Source: a bacterium
GTDB lineage: Bacteria > Bacillota > Clostridia > Lachnospirales > Lachnospiraceae
Assembly: GCA_023663725.1 (NCBI GenBank)
Contig: JAMPGX010000002.1
Span: 262,224 to 306,959, forward strand
Reading direction: 5' to 3'
DNA: 44,736 nt
Positions 23,115-32,402 of the stretch are shown piece after piece. The notes under the pieces are model-generated. The model was not told the DNA's origin, ran no database searches, and worked only from the letters and a program-made list of their open reading frames with translations. Within the stretch, counting starts at the first letter, position 1, and the number at the start of each line of letters is the position of its first letter. Both the position numbers and the translations under genes were made by a program.

Positions 23115-24122
23115 ATGACACAAGAGAACGGAAGCCGCACGGCGGTTTCCAACCGAGAGACGAAAAACAGCGCTTTTATCACCTATTTCAGCGAGCCGGA
23201 GAATGCCTCGCAGCTCTATGCCGCGCTGGGGGACGGGGAGGTGTCCCCAGAGGATATCACCTATGTCACGCTGGAGGGCGTATTGTTTATCGCCAGAAAG
23301 AATGATCTGGCCTTTACGGTAAAAAACCGCATACTGGTGATCAGCGAGCACCAGTCCACCATCAACGAGAACATGCCCCTGCGGGACCTGCTCTATCTGG
23401 GACGCACCCTCGAAAAGCTCCTGGATGAAAGGTCTATCTACAAGCGCACTCTGCTGAAAATCCCCACCCCGCAGTTCTTTGTCTTCTACAACGGGAACGA
23501 CCCGTACCCTGCGGAGAAAATCCTGCGACTTTCCGACGCATATCTTGAAAAAACGGGGCAACCTATGTTAGAATTGACAGTGAAAGTAATCAACATCAAT
23601 CTTTCATCAGGGCACAAATTCCTGCAGGAGTGCCGTCCGATGTATGAGTATTCCTGGTTCATCCAGAGAATCAAGGACTATCAGGCGGAGGGGTGGTCGA
23701 GGGACGCGGCGGTCACCCAGGCGGTGCAGGACTGTCTGGAGGAGGGAGTCCTGGTGGAATTCATGAAGAAGCATGGTTCGGAGGTGGTGAATATGCTGTA
23801 CACACAGTGGAACTGGGACGATGCGATGGCGGTGGAGCGAGAGGAGGCATATGCGGAGGGACTGACGCAGGGTATTAGTCAGGGCATTAGCCAGGGAATA
23901 AGTCAGGGCATTGCCCAAGGTGAAAGTCTTGGTAGGAGAAAAGGCGATCTCATGCGCTATCATCAGAATATTCTTGATCTACTGGAGGAGTTGGGCCAAG
24001 TTCCTGAGGATATCATCGCCTGCATCCAGGCGCAGGAGAATCCAGATATCCTCCACATCTGGCACAAGGCGGCAGCCCACGCACAGAGCCTGGCGGAGTT
24101 CCGAAAAAAGCTTCAGGAGTGA
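23115..24122 (+). CDS. Rpn/PD-(D/E)XK nuclease family protein, copy B
   Basis: A 335-residue near-twin of copy A with the same catalytic residues (Asp64, Glu78, Gln80). It has two extra QGIS units in the C-terminal repeat (GISQGISQGISQGIAQ) and a different last few residues. The start is ATG 23115, matching copy A; an in-frame ATG at 23091 precedes the AGGAGG and is unlikely. The internal RBS/ATG is conserved (GGAGGTG at 23780-23786, ATG 23793) and would yield 109 residues. Confidence 0.85.
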   Translation: MTQENGSRTAVSNRETKNSAFITYFSEPENASQLYAALGDGEVSPEDITYVTLEGVLFIARKNDLAFTVKNRILVISEHQSTINENMPLRDLLYLGRTLEKLLDERSIYKRTLLKIPTPQFFVFYNGNDPYPAEKILRLSDAYLEKTGQPMLELTVKVININLSSGHKFLQECRPMYEYSWFIQRIKDYQAEGWSRDAAVTQAVQDCLEEGVLVEFMKKHGSEVVNMLYTQWNWDDAMAVEREEAYAEGLTQGISQGISQGISQGIAQGESLGRRKGDLMRYHQNILDLLEELGQVPEDIIACIQAQENPDILHIWHKAAAHAQSLAEFRKKLQE

Positions 24123-24189
24123 TACAGGATTCCACAACAAATGGTGTTTGACAATTTACAAAAACAAGATTTTGTGTTAACATGAAAGG

Positions 24190-24217
24190 CGGATACATCT
24201 CCGGATGTGTCCGTTTT
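24190..24217 (+). terminator. intrinsic terminator before mutS
   Basis: CGGATACATC (24190-24199) pairs with GATGTGTCCG (24204-24213, one G-U pair) around a four-base loop, followed by TTTTGT. It separates the Rpn pair from mutS. A TTGACA at 24148-24153 upstream lacks a convincing -10. Confidence 0.65.
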
Positions 24218-24293
24218 GTAGTATCGAAAATTGTGCCTGACAAGCACGGCGGGGAACCAAAGAGGGCTGTCTGACAGCAGAAGAGAGGGAAAC

Positions 24294-26969
24294 GTGAGCG
24301 AGGAAGTAAAAGTAGAAGACTTGACACCCATGATGCAGAAATACCTGGAGACAAAACAGGAATATCCCGACTGTATCCTGTTTTACCGTCTGGGTGATTT
24401 TTATGAGATGTTTTTTGAGGATGCGCTGACCGCGTCAAGGGAGCTGGAGATCACGCTGACAGGAAAGAGCTGCGGTCTGGAGGAGCGTGCCCCGATGTGC
24501 GGCGTGCCTTATCATGCGGTGGAGAGCTATCTGAGCAAGCTGGTGGCCAAGGGCTATAAGGTGGCTATCTGTGAGCAGGTGGAGGACCCGAAACAGGCCA
24601 AGGGGCTGGTCAAGCGCGAGGTGGTGCGGATCGTCACCCCTGGCACCAACCTGAACACACAATTTTTGGAGGAGGGAAAGAACAATTATCTGATGTGCGT
24701 TACCTTTACTCCCACAAAAATCGGTCTGGCGGCAGCCGATGTGACCACCGGCGATTTCTATATGACGGAGGTGGAAGACCTGCGGCGGCTTATGGACGAG
24801 TTGATGAAGTATGAACCCTCGGAGATTATCTGTAATGACGCATTTCTGGTCAGCGGCATGGACATTGCGGACCTGCGGGGGCGGCTGCATATCACAGTCA
24901 GCGCCGCGGACAGCCATTATTTTGACGACCAGACCTGTGAGCAGAGCATTTTGCGGCATTTCAAGACAAAGAGCCTGATCGGTCTGGGACTGGAGGATTT
25001 CCCTATTGGCACCATTGCCGCCGGAGCGCTGCTGCATTATCTGTATGATACCCAGAAGACGGAGCTTGGCCATATCGCCCATATTCACTCCTATCTCACA
25101 GGCAAATATATGCTGCTGGACTCCTCCACGCGGAGGAATCTGGAGCTGGCGGAAACGCTGCGGGAAAAACAGAAGCGAGGCTCTCTTCTCTGGGTGCTGG
25201 ACAAGACCAGGACGGCCATGGGCGCCCGCACGCTGCGCAGCTATCTGGAACAACCCCTGATTGAGAAGGCGGAGATGGAGAAAAGACTGGACGCCATCGA
25301 GGAGTTGAATCGGGATTCCGTGTCCAGAGACGAGTTGCGGGAATATTTGAGTCCGATATACGATCTGGAACGTCTGCTGGGAAAGGTGACCTACAAGACG
25401 GCCAATCCCCGCGATCTGCTCGCCTTCCGCAGCTCTCTGGAGATGCTTCCTCCGATCAAAAAGGTGTTGGCGGGGTTTGAGGGGGAGCTGCTGGCGAAGC
25501 TTGCGGCAGATATGGACAGCTTGGAGGATCTGTATGCGCTGATTGATCAGGCGATAGAGGAGGAACCGCCCATTACCATTCGTGAGGGGGGCATCATCAA
25601 GGACGGCTTTGACGAGGATATCGATCGTCTGCGGAGTGCAAAGAGAGACGGCAAGCAATGGCTGGCCCAGCTGGAGGAGCAGGACCGAGAGCGCACCGGC
25701 ATCAGGAATTTGAAGATCAAATACAACAAGGTGTTTGGCTACTATTTTGAGGTGACCAACTCCTTTAAGGATATGGTGCCGGAGGACTATGTGCGCAAGC
25801 AGACTCTGGCCAATGCGGAGCGGTACACGACCCCCAGGTTGAAGGAGCTGGAGGACACGATACTGAACGCGGAGGATAAGCTTTCCGCGCTGGAATATGA
25901 TGTATTCTGCAGGATCAGGGATACCGTTGCCGGAGAGATCGAGAGAATTCAGCGAACAGCCAAGGCGGTGGCGGGGCTGGATGTGTATGCCTCCCTGTCC
26001 TATGTGGCGGAGCGAAACCGCTATGTGCGTCCGACCTTGAACGAGAAGGGCGTGATTGATATTCGGGAGGGGCGGCATCCTGTGGTGGAGCAGATGATCG
26101 ATCATGAGATGTTTATCGCCAACGACACGCTGCTGGACAATGCCAGTCACTGCATCTCCGTGATCACCGGACCGAATATGGCGGGTAAATCCACCTATAT
26201 GCGCCAGACGGCGCTGATTGTGCTGATGGCCCAGATGGGCTGCTTTGTGCCCGCGAAGAGCGCGAATATCGGGATAGTGGATCGGATATTCACCCGTGTG
26301 GGGGCGTCGGACGATCTGGCCAGCGGACAGTCCACCTTCATGGTGGAGATGAATGAGGTGGCCAATATCCTCCGAAACGCCACGGCGAACAGCCTCCTGA
26401 TTCTGGACGAGATCGGCAGAGGAACCTCCACCTTTGACGGGCTGAGTATCGCCTGGGCTGTCATAGAGCATATCAGCAACAAAAAGCTGCTGGGAGCCAA
26501 GACCTTATTTGCCACCCACTACCATGAGCTGACAGAGCTGGAGGGCAAGATCAGCAATGTGAACAACTACTGCATAGCGGTCAAGGAGTGTGGGGATGAT
26601 ATCGTGTTTCTGCGCAAGATCATCAAGGGGGGCGCCGACCGCAGCTACGGCATTCAGGTGGCTAAGCTGGCGGGAGTGCCCGATATGGTGATCGACCGCG
26701 CCAAGGAGATCGCGGAGCAGCTCTCTGACAACGATATCACGGAGAAGGTGCAGAGCATCACTGTGGAGCGCAAAGAGGGAAAGTCCCGGAAACTCCCCAA
26801 GTATGATGAGGTGGATATGGCTCAGATGTCTCTCTTTGACACGGTGTCCGACGAGGATGTATTAAAAGAACTGACGGAGATAGACATCACGGTGCTGACG
26901 CCGCTGGATGCCATGAATACGCTGTACCGGCTGCAGAATAAGTTAAAAAACCGCTTTAAAGGCTTTTGA
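24294..26969 (+). CDS. mutS: DNA mismatch repair protein MutS
   Basis: Recognises mismatches and recruits MutL. The mismatch-binding Phe-x-Glu is in LFYRLGDFYEMFFEDA near residue 35; the ATPase has Walker A ITGPNMAGKSTYMRQ, Walker B LLILDEIGRGTSTFDG, and the ATHYHELTELE switch. About 891 residues from GTG 24294, which follows AGAGAGGGA and leaves the short N-terminal segment before TPMMQKYL seen in other MutS proteins. An in-frame GTG further upstream (24231) overlaps the terminator region and is unlikely. mutL and miaA follow in the usual order. Confidence 0.96.
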   Translation: MSEEVKVEDLTPMMQKYLETKQEYPDCILFYRLGDFYEMFFEDALTASRELEITLTGKSCGLEERAPMCGVPYHAVESYLSKLVAKGYKVAICEQVEDPKQAKGLVKREVVRIVTPGTNLNTQFLEEGKNNYLMCVTFTPTKIGLAAADVTTGDFYMTEVEDLRRLMDELMKYEPSEIICNDAFLVSGMDIADLRGRLHITVSAADSHYFDDQTCEQSILRHFKTKSLIGLGLEDFPIGTIAAGALLHYLYDTQKTELGHIAHIHSYLTGKYMLLDSSTRRNLELAETLREKQKRGSLLWVLDKTRTAMGARTLRSYLEQPLIEKAEMEKRLDAIEELNRDSVSRDELREYLSPIYDLERLLGKVTYKTANPRDLLAFRSSLEMLPPIKKVLAGFEGELLAKLAADMDSLEDLYALIDQAIEEEPPITIREGGIIKDGFDEDIDRLRSAKRDGKQWLAQLEEQDRERTGIRNLKIKYNKVFGYYFEVTNSFKDMVPEDYVRKQTLANAERYTTPRLKELEDTILNAEDKLSALEYDVFCRIRDTVAGEIERIQRTAKAVAGLDVYASLSYVAERNRYVRPTLNEKGVIDIREGRHPVVEQMIDHEMFIANDTLLDNASHCISVITGPNMAGKSTYMRQTALIVLMAQMGCFVPAKSANIGIVDRIFTRVGASDDLASGQSTFMVEMNEVANILRNATANSLLILDEIGRGTSTFDGLSIAWAVIEHISNKKLLGAKTLFATHYHELTELEGKISNVNNYCIAVKECGDDIVFLRKIIKGGADRSYGIQVAKLAGVPDMVIDRAKEIAEQLSDNDITEKVQSITVERKEGKSRKLPKYDEVDMAQMSLFDTVSDEDVLKELTEIDITVLTPLDAMNTLYRLQNKLKNRFKGF

Positions 26970-27004
26970 CCTATAAAATGCAAATGTTTATTGTCGAGCC
27001 AGAC

Positions 27005-27029
27005 GGTAAAGTCGCGAAGGGACTTTACC
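27005..27029 (+). terminator. hairpin between mutS and mutL
   Basis: GGTAAAGTC (27005-27013) and GACTTTACC (27021-27029) form a perfect 9-bp stem with a seven-base loop. Only CTTTAG follows, so it may be an RNA-processing or partial termination site within the operon. Confidence 0.45.
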
Positions 27030-27069
27030 CTTTAGAGCCGTCGCGCAACGACTTAATTAGGAGGAGAAG

Positions 27070-28938
27070 ATGCCTCAGATACATGTATTGGATTCAGAAA
27101 CCATAGACAAAATAGCCGCCGGTGAAGTGGTGGAGCGTCCGGCCAGCGTCGTCAAGGAGCTGGTGGAGAACGCCATTGACGCGGGGGCAGACTCTATCAC
27201 GGTGGAGATCAAGGAGGGGGGAATCAGCTTGATCCGCATCACCGACAACGGTTCGGGGATGCCGGCGGACCAGCTGCGAACCGCTTTCCTGCGGCATGCC
27301 ACCAGCAAGATTGACAGTGCGGACGATCTGACCCACATAGCCAGTCTGGGCTTTCGGGGGGAGGCTTTGTCCAGCATTTCGGCGGTGGCCGTGGTGGAGG
27401 TAATCACCAAGACGGCGAATGCGTTGACGGGAACCCGTATGGTATTGGAGGGGCCTAAGGAGACGGTGTTTGAGGAGGTGGGCGCCCCTTGCGGTACCAC
27501 TTTTCTGATCCGCAATCTCTTTTTCAACACTCCTGTGAGGCGCAAGTTCCTGAAAAGTCCCACCACGGAGGCGGGATATATCATCGACCTGATGGAGCAT
27601 ATGGCGCTGTCCAGACCGGATATTTCCTTTAAATTCATGGTGGGCAGTCAGACCCGCTTCTACACCTCCGGGAACGGGGATCTGAGGGAGGTCATCTATC
27701 GGCTTTATGGGCGGGATATGCTTCAGAATCTGGTGCCCTTCAACCTGGAGACAGACGAACTTATCCTGGACGGCTACCTGGGCACACCGGCTATCGTCCG
27801 CTCCAACCGCAATTTTGAGATCTATTTTCTGAACGGGCGCTATATTCGCAGCGATTTGCTCGGCAGGGCCATCGAGGAGGGGTATCGGGAGTACCTGATG
27901 CAGCACAAATTTCCCCTGTGTGTGCTGCGGATGACGCTGAAGGATATCTCCAAGGTGGATGTGAATGTGCATCCCAGCAAGATGGAGGTGCGCTTTCTGG
28001 ATGGGCCCGCCATATATGACGCTGTGTCCGCGGGTATTCGGGAACAGTTACGAAACAGAGAGATGATTCCCGCCGTAGGGCTCGACGGGAAACAGCCCGC
28101 CAGTTCGGATGTGCAGCACCTGCAGGAAATGTCCCGACAGGGTCAGCAGGGAGGACATAGTGGTAAAAGCGTGGACTGTCCCGGCAGAGGACAGGCTGAC
28201 AGGAGGACGGGATCAAAGCCCCCTGTGGCTCCGGAGCCCTTTGAGGTAAACCGCGCCCAGCAGTACAGGGTGATGGAGGAGAGGCACTATGAGGCGGAGC
28301 GCCGACAGGAGCAGGACTATCGACAGGGAGAGCTGTTTGAGGATAAGGTGCTGACTCCTGAAAAACGGGCATATTTCAAGCTGCTCGGTCAGGTCTTTGA
28401 CACCTACTGGCTGATTGAATATGAGGACAAGCTGCTGATCATTGATCAGCACGCCGCTCATGAAAAGGTGAAATATGAGCGGTTGATGAAGCAGTATCAC
28501 GAGAAAAGCCTGGTGAGTCAGAACCTGATGCCCCCCATTATTGTCAGTCTGTCGGGGCAGGAGGAGACAGCCTATCGGGAGCACGCTTCCGTTCTTGCGG
28601 AGCTTGGATTTGAGGTGGAGTCCTTCGGCGGCAACGAGTATGCCCTGCGCAGTGTCCCTGTAGATCTGTATGGCTGTGGGGAGAAAGAGCTGTTTGTGTC
28701 CGTGCTGGACGATCTTCTGGAGGGCGGTGCCAAGGGGGACCCGACTGCGGTGCGGGAGAAAATCGCCTCCATGTCCTGCAAGGCGGCAGTCAAGGGAAAC
28801 AATCGAATCAGCACCCAGGAGGCCCACAGGCTCATTGATGAGCTGCTGACGCTGGACAATCCCTACAATTGTCCCCACGGACGTCCAACTATCATATCCA
28901 TGAGCAAATATGAAATGGAGAAAAAATTTAAGCGATGA
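27070..28938 (+). CDS. mutL: DNA mismatch repair protein MutL (endonuclease type)
   Basis: Couples MutS to strand incision. The GHKL ATPase occupies the first 330 residues: ELVENAIDAGADS, ITDNGSGMPADQL, SLGFRGEALSSISAV, and the Lys region of the second domain. After a Gln/Gly/Arg-rich linker, the C-terminal domain has the zinc-endonuclease motif DQHAAHEKVKYE together with SCKAAVKGN and CPHGRPT, so this is a nicking MutL of organisms without MutH. 622 residues; AGGAGGAG precedes ATG. The last four bases (ATGA) contain the miaA start. Confidence 0.97.
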   Translation: MPQIHVLDSETIDKIAAGEVVERPASVVKELVENAIDAGADSITVEIKEGGISLIRITDNGSGMPADQLRTAFLRHATSKIDSADDLTHIASLGFRGEALSSISAVAVVEVITKTANALTGTRMVLEGPKETVFEEVGAPCGTTFLIRNLFFNTPVRRKFLKSPTTEAGYIIDLMEHMALSRPDISFKFMVGSQTRFYTSGNGDLREVIYRLYGRDMLQNLVPFNLETDELILDGYLGTPAIVRSNRNFEIYFLNGRYIRSDLLGRAIEEGYREYLMQHKFPLCVLRMTLKDISKVDVNVHPSKMEVRFLDGPAIYDAVSAGIREQLRNREMIPAVGLDGKQPASSDVQHLQEMSRQGQQGGHSGKSVDCPGRGQADRRTGSKPPVAPEPFEVNRAQQYRVMEERHYEAERRQEQDYRQGELFEDKVLTPEKRAYFKLLGQVFDTYWLIEYEDKLLIIDQHAAHEKVKYERLMKQYHEKSLVSQNLMPPIIVSLSGQEETAYREHASVLAELGFEVESFGGNEYALRSVPVDLYGCGEKELFVSVLDDLLEGGAKGDPTAVREKIASMSCKAAVKGNNRISTQEAHRLIDELLTLDNPYNCPHGRPTIISMSKYEMEKKFKR

Positions 28939-29876
28939 GACCATTGATCGTACTGACAGGCCCGACTGCGGTGGGCAAGACCGCACTGTCCCTGGAACTG
29001 GCCAAAGCGGTGGGCGGCGAGATCCTCTCCGCGGATTCCATGCAGGTCTACCGGGGAGTGGACATAGGCTCCGCCAAAATCCGTCCCTGGGAGACGCAGG
29101 GCATACCGCATCATCTGATCGACGTGCTGGAGCCCTCCCAGGAGTTCAACGTGGTAGTGTTTCAGAACCTCTGCAGGCAGGCGATGGCGGGAATCTATGA
29201 GAGGGGACATATCCCCATTCTAACCGGCGGCACGGGCTTCTATATTCAGGCTGTGTTGCGGGACATTGACTTTACGGAGAATGAGGAGAACGCAGTCTAC
29301 CGCAGGCAGCTCGAGGAGCTTGCCACCAGGGAGGGCTCCCAGACACTGCATGACTTGCTCAGGGCGGTGGACCCCACCTCCGCGGAGATGATTCATGCCC
29401 ACAATATAAAGCGCGTGATACGGGCGCTGGAGTTCTACCATCTCACCGGAGAAAAAATATCCGAGCACAACGCGAGAGAGGCGGAGAGACGATCTCCGTA
29501 CCGTTATTGCTATTTTGTCCTAAATGATGCTCGGGAAAAGCTGTATCAGCGCATAGAGGAGCGGGTGGACGGAATGCTCGAGGCTGGGCTGGAGGAGGAG
29601 GTTCGCCGCCTGATGGAACAGGGCTGCCGGAGGGATATGGTGTCCATGCAGGGCTTGGGCTATAAGGAGATGTTGGACTATCTGGCGGGAGACACCACAC
29701 TGGAGGAGGCAATCCGCCGCATCAAGCAGGGCACCCGACACCTTGCCAAGCGACAGTTGACCTGGTTTCGTCGGGAGAGGGATGTAATCTGGCTGAACAA
29801 GCCGGACTACGGGTATGACGAAGCGGCGATCCTGGCAGCTATGCTGCGGCATCTGCGCGATGCGGGAATTGTGTGA
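28935..29876 (+). CDS. miaA: tRNA dimethylallyltransferase (MiaA)
   Basis: Transfers a dimethylallyl group to A37 of tRNAs reading UNN codons, making the substrate of MiaB (6448-7944). P-loop LTGPTAVGKTALSLELAK at the N-terminus, then SADSMQVYRGVDIGSAK, IPHHLIDVL, LTGGTGFYIQA and the C-terminal RRIKQGTRHLAKRQLTWFRR. 313 residues, full length. Start overlaps the mutL stop (ATGA). Confidence 0.97.
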   Translation: MRPLIVLTGPTAVGKTALSLELAKAVGGEILSADSMQVYRGVDIGSAKIRPWETQGIPHHLIDVLEPSQEFNVVVFQNLCRQAMAGIYERGHIPILTGGTGFYIQAVLRDIDFTENEENAVYRRQLEELATREGSQTLHDLLRAVDPTSAEMIHAHNIKRVIRALEFYHLTGEKISEHNAREAERRSPYRYCYFVLNDAREKLYQRIEERVDGMLEAGLEEEVRRLMEQGCRRDMVSMQGLGYKEMLDYLAGDTTLEEAIRRIKQGTRHLAKRQLTWFRRERDVIWLNKPDYGYDEAAILAAMLRHLRDAGIV

Positions 29877-29897
29877 GAGGAGCTGAAGGTAAATTTT

Positions 29898-31226
29898 ATG
29901 AATATTGGTTATGATATGTATAGCTCTCTGGGAATCTCCCGAGAGGTCTATGAATACGGGGAAGCGGTGACAGGATGCCTGCGGGAGCGCTTTGACAGAA
30001 TCGACGCTGTGGCGGAGTACAATCAGTTGAAGGTACTTAAGGGGATGCAGGAACATCAGGTCAGCGAGGCCTGCCTGCTTGGGACCACGGGCTATGGCTA
30101 CAACGATCTGGGACGGGATACTCTGGAGCGGGTCTATGCTTCTGTCTTTCACACTCAGGACGCTCTGGTGCGTCCCCAGATCACCTGTGGCACGCATGCG
30201 TTGGCGCTGGCGCTGATGAGCAATCTGCGACCGGGGGATGAATTGCTCTCCCCCGTGGGTAAGCCTTATGACACGCTGGAGGAGGTGATTGGCATCCGTC
30301 CCTCGCGGGGGTCTCTGGCCGAGTATGGCGTCACTTATACCCAGGTGGATCTGCTGCCGGACGGCGAATTTGACTATGACAATATCCGCAGGGCTATCAA
30401 TGAGCGCACGCGCCTGGTGACAATCCAGCGGTCCAAGGGATATCAGACCCGCCCCACGCTGTCCGTGTCCAGAATAGGGGAATTGATTGCCTTTGTGAAG
30501 GGAATCAAGCCCGATGTGATCTGCATGGTGGATAACTGTTATGGGGAGTTCGTGGAGACTGTGGAGCCCAGCGACGTCGGGGCGGACATGGTGGTGGGGT
30601 CACTGATCAAGAACCCGGGCGGCGGCCTGGCCCCCATCGGCGGCTATATCGTCGGCAGGGAAGACTGCGTCGAGAATGCGGCATACCGGCTGACATCTCC
30701 GGGTCTTGGCAAGGAGGTCGGGGCCTCCCTGGGAGCGTTGAAGGATTTCTATCAGGGCCTCTTCCTGGCGCCCACGGTGACAGCGGGAGCCCTGAAGGGA
30801 GCCGTCTTTGCCGCCAATGTCTATGAGGGTTTGGGCTACAGCGTGATTCCAGACGGCAGGGAGAGCAGACATGACATCATCCAGGCGGTGACTTTCGGCA
30901 ATCCAGAGAGTGTGATCGCCTTTTGCGAGGGGATTCAGGCGGCGGCTCCGGTGGACAGCCATGTGAGACCTGAGCCATGGGATATGCCCGGCTATGACGC
31001 CCAGGTGATCATGGCGGCGGGAGCCTTTGTCTCCGGCTCCTCCATCGAGCTGTCTGCGGATGGTCCCATCAAGCCCCCCTACGCGGTCTATTTCCAGGGA
31101 GGACTGACCTGGCAGCACGCCAGGTTCGGCATATTGCGAACGCTGCAATCCCTTGTCGATAAAGGAATTGTGAGGACGCAAGATGTCGCCGATGCCAGAA
31201 ATAAGTTGAAAAAATCCTTGTCATAA
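29898..31226 (+). CDS. methionine gamma-lyase family protein (aluminium-resistance/YnbB-like)
   Basis: A PLP-dependent fold-type I enzyme of the family long annotated 'aluminum resistance protein' and placed with cystathionine/methionine gamma-lyases; the reaction in vivo is unknown. The PLP lysine is predicted in VVGSLIKNPGGGLAPIGGYI, after an ICMVDNCYGEFVE strand whose Asp would contact the PLP nitrogen. ACLLGTTGYGYNDLGRDTLE and PQITCGTHALALAL are further family motifs. 442 residues. Its place after miaA recurs in Clostridia and Bacilli. Confidence 0.88.
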   Translation: MNIGYDMYSSLGISREVYEYGEAVTGCLRERFDRIDAVAEYNQLKVLKGMQEHQVSEACLLGTTGYGYNDLGRDTLERVYASVFHTQDALVRPQITCGTHALALALMSNLRPGDELLSPVGKPYDTLEEVIGIRPSRGSLAEYGVTYTQVDLLPDGEFDYDNIRRAINERTRLVTIQRSKGYQTRPTLSVSRIGELIAFVKGIKPDVICMVDNCYGEFVETVEPSDVGADMVVGSLIKNPGGGLAPIGGYIVGREDCVENAAYRLTSPGLGKEVGASLGALKDFYQGLFLAPTVTAGALKGAVFAANVYEGLGYSVIPDGRESRHDIIQAVTFGNPESVIAFCEGIQAAAPVDSHVRPEPWDMPGYDAQVIMAAGAFVSGSSIELSADGPIKPPYAVYFQGGLTWQHARFGILRTLQSLVDKGIVRTQDVADARNKLKKSLS

Positions 31227-31241
31227 ATATCGGATTGGGTG

Positions 31242-31270
31242 TGTACAGAATAACAAAAATATGGTAAGAT
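31242..31270 (+). promoter_or_regulatory. possible promoter of the DUF4321 gene
   Basis: TGTACA (31242-31247), 17-base spacer, TAAGAT (31265-31270); each hexamer matches 4/6. It lies in a short AT-rich gap after the methionine gamma-lyase-family gene. Confidence 0.35.
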
Positions 31271-31322
31271 AAGTAAAGTGCTCCGCACACAGAGCATTAC
31301 AAAAGAAAGTAGGGGGAATACG

Positions 31323-31562
31323 TTGAAGAGAGTCAATTGGGTGTTTATTGTGTTGGTTTTGATAGGCTTTGTGATCGGCCGTTTTATCGGAACCTATTTC
31401 AGTGGAAGCTTTCTGAATTATGGACAGACCTTTGGCCTGAGCAGTCCCATTGTGCTGGATCTTGGTTTCATCATCCTGACCTTTGGCCTGCAGATTCAGA
31501 TCACCATTGCCAGCGTCATCGGCGTAGCGATTGCGCTGATCGTATACCGTTTTATCAGGTAG
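31323..31562 (+). CDS. DUF4321 small membrane protein
   Basis: A 79-residue protein with two hydrophobic helices (WVFIVLVLIGFVIGRFIGTYF and LGFIILTFGLQIQITIASVIGVAIALIVY) separated by a short polar loop with GQTFGLSSPIVLDLG. It matches DUF4321 proteins of Clostridia, which are commonly next to radC/mreB. I use TTG 31323, which has AGGGGGA 5 bases upstream; an earlier GTG (31278) would add a polar extension before that RBS. Function unknown. Confidence 0.8.
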   Translation: MKRVNWVFIVLVLIGFVIGRFIGTYFSGSFLNYGQTFGLSSPIVLDLGFIILTFGLQIQITIASVIGVAIALIVYRFIR

Positions 31563-31604
31563 TCCTGTGACAACCGCACATGGGAGAGGGCGGATAGGAG
31601 GACT

Positions 31605-32297
31605 ATGGATCTACTGAAAAAAGTAAAGCAGGGAAATCTGCCTTACGAAAGATTTCTTCGATTTGGGCCGGAGAACCTGACGGAGAGTGAATTGCTCGCC
31701 ATCATCCTGCGGACAGGCACCAGAGATAAGAGCGCTCTGGAATTGGCGGAGGAAGTGCTGGCGCTGGCGGACCCGTCCAGGGAGGGTTTGCTGGGTCTGT
31801 ATGATATTTCGCTGGAACGCCTGCAGGAGTTAAAAGGCATCGGCGAGGTCAAGGCTGTGAAGCTCAAGTGCATCACGGAGCTGTCGCGGCGTATTGCCTC
31901 CGCCAAGGCGAGAGAGCAGATCTGCATGCAGAAGCCGGAGACCGTAGCGGCATACTATATGGAACAGCTGCGGCATCGCAGAACGGAATGCGTAGTGCTG
32001 GCATCGGTGGATGCCAAAGGACATCTGCTCGGAGATGCCGTTATGACTAATGGCAGTGCTACCATGTCTCTGATTTCCCCCAGGGAGATCTTTATGGAAG
32101 CGCTCAAGCGCCAGGCTGTCAGCATCATCCTGATTCACAATCATCCGAGCGGTGATCCGACGCCCAGCAGGACAGACGCGGAGTTGACCGGCCAGATCGT
32201 TGCAATGGGGCAGATGTTGGGCATTCCGCTGCTGGATCATATTATTATCGGAGATAACCGGTATATGAGTTTTCGGGAAAAAGAGCTAATACAGTAA
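31605..32297 (+). CDS. radC: RadC/JAB-domain protein
   Basis: A 230-residue RadC-family protein. The N-terminal half has a helix-hairpin-helix (LQELKGIGEVKAVKLKC) and the C-terminal half a JAMM/MPN metal site, HNHPSGDPTPSRTD. The historical 'DNA repair' name is not well supported functionally. TAGGAGG precedes ATG 31605. It heads the mre-min cluster, as in many Firmicutes. Confidence 0.93.
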   Translation: MDLLKKVKQGNLPYERFLRFGPENLTESELLAIILRTGTRDKSALELAEEVLALADPSREGLLGLYDISLERLQELKGIGEVKAVKLKCITELSRRIASAKAREQICMQKPETVAAYYMEQLRHRRTECVVLASVDAKGHLLGDAVMTNGSATMSLISPREIFMEALKRQAVSIILIHNHPSGDPTPSRTDAELTGQIVAMGQMLGIPLLDHIIIGDNRYMSFREKELIQ

Positions 32298-32402
32298 AAC
32301 ACGACCATACTCTCGGCAGAAAGCGGCCGGATGGCCATCCGCACGTAGCATCGGGACGACCGCCGTAGACAGAGGAACTTGAAAAGGAAAGGGGCCAGCA
32401 TC

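Larger units (their letters stand above)
21829..24122 (+). repeat. tandem duplication, two units each with promoter, hairpin and nuclease gene
   Basis: Unit A (21829-22957) and unit B (22964-24122) are close copies from the TTGACA box to near the gene end. Long stretches of the coding regions are identical at nucleotide level. Differences cluster in the hairpin loop/arms, in the GISQ repeat number and in the last codons. Confidence 0.9.

Noticed and set aside
21829-24122. Rpn pair as a CRISPR-like or insertion-sequence structure
   Set aside because: Only two long copies exist, with no short regularly spaced repeats, no terminal inverted repeats and no target duplication that I can see.
24435-26471. 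678-codon open frame on the minus strand across mutS
   Set aside because: It lies wholly antisense to a certain gene, its His/Gln/Leu-rich product is what the complement of G/C-biased codons gives, and it has no RBS or family motif.
27005-27029. Hairpin between mutS and mutL as a riboswitch
   Set aside because: A simple 9-bp stem with a small loop and no conserved aptamer-like features; a processing or weak termination site is enough to explain it.
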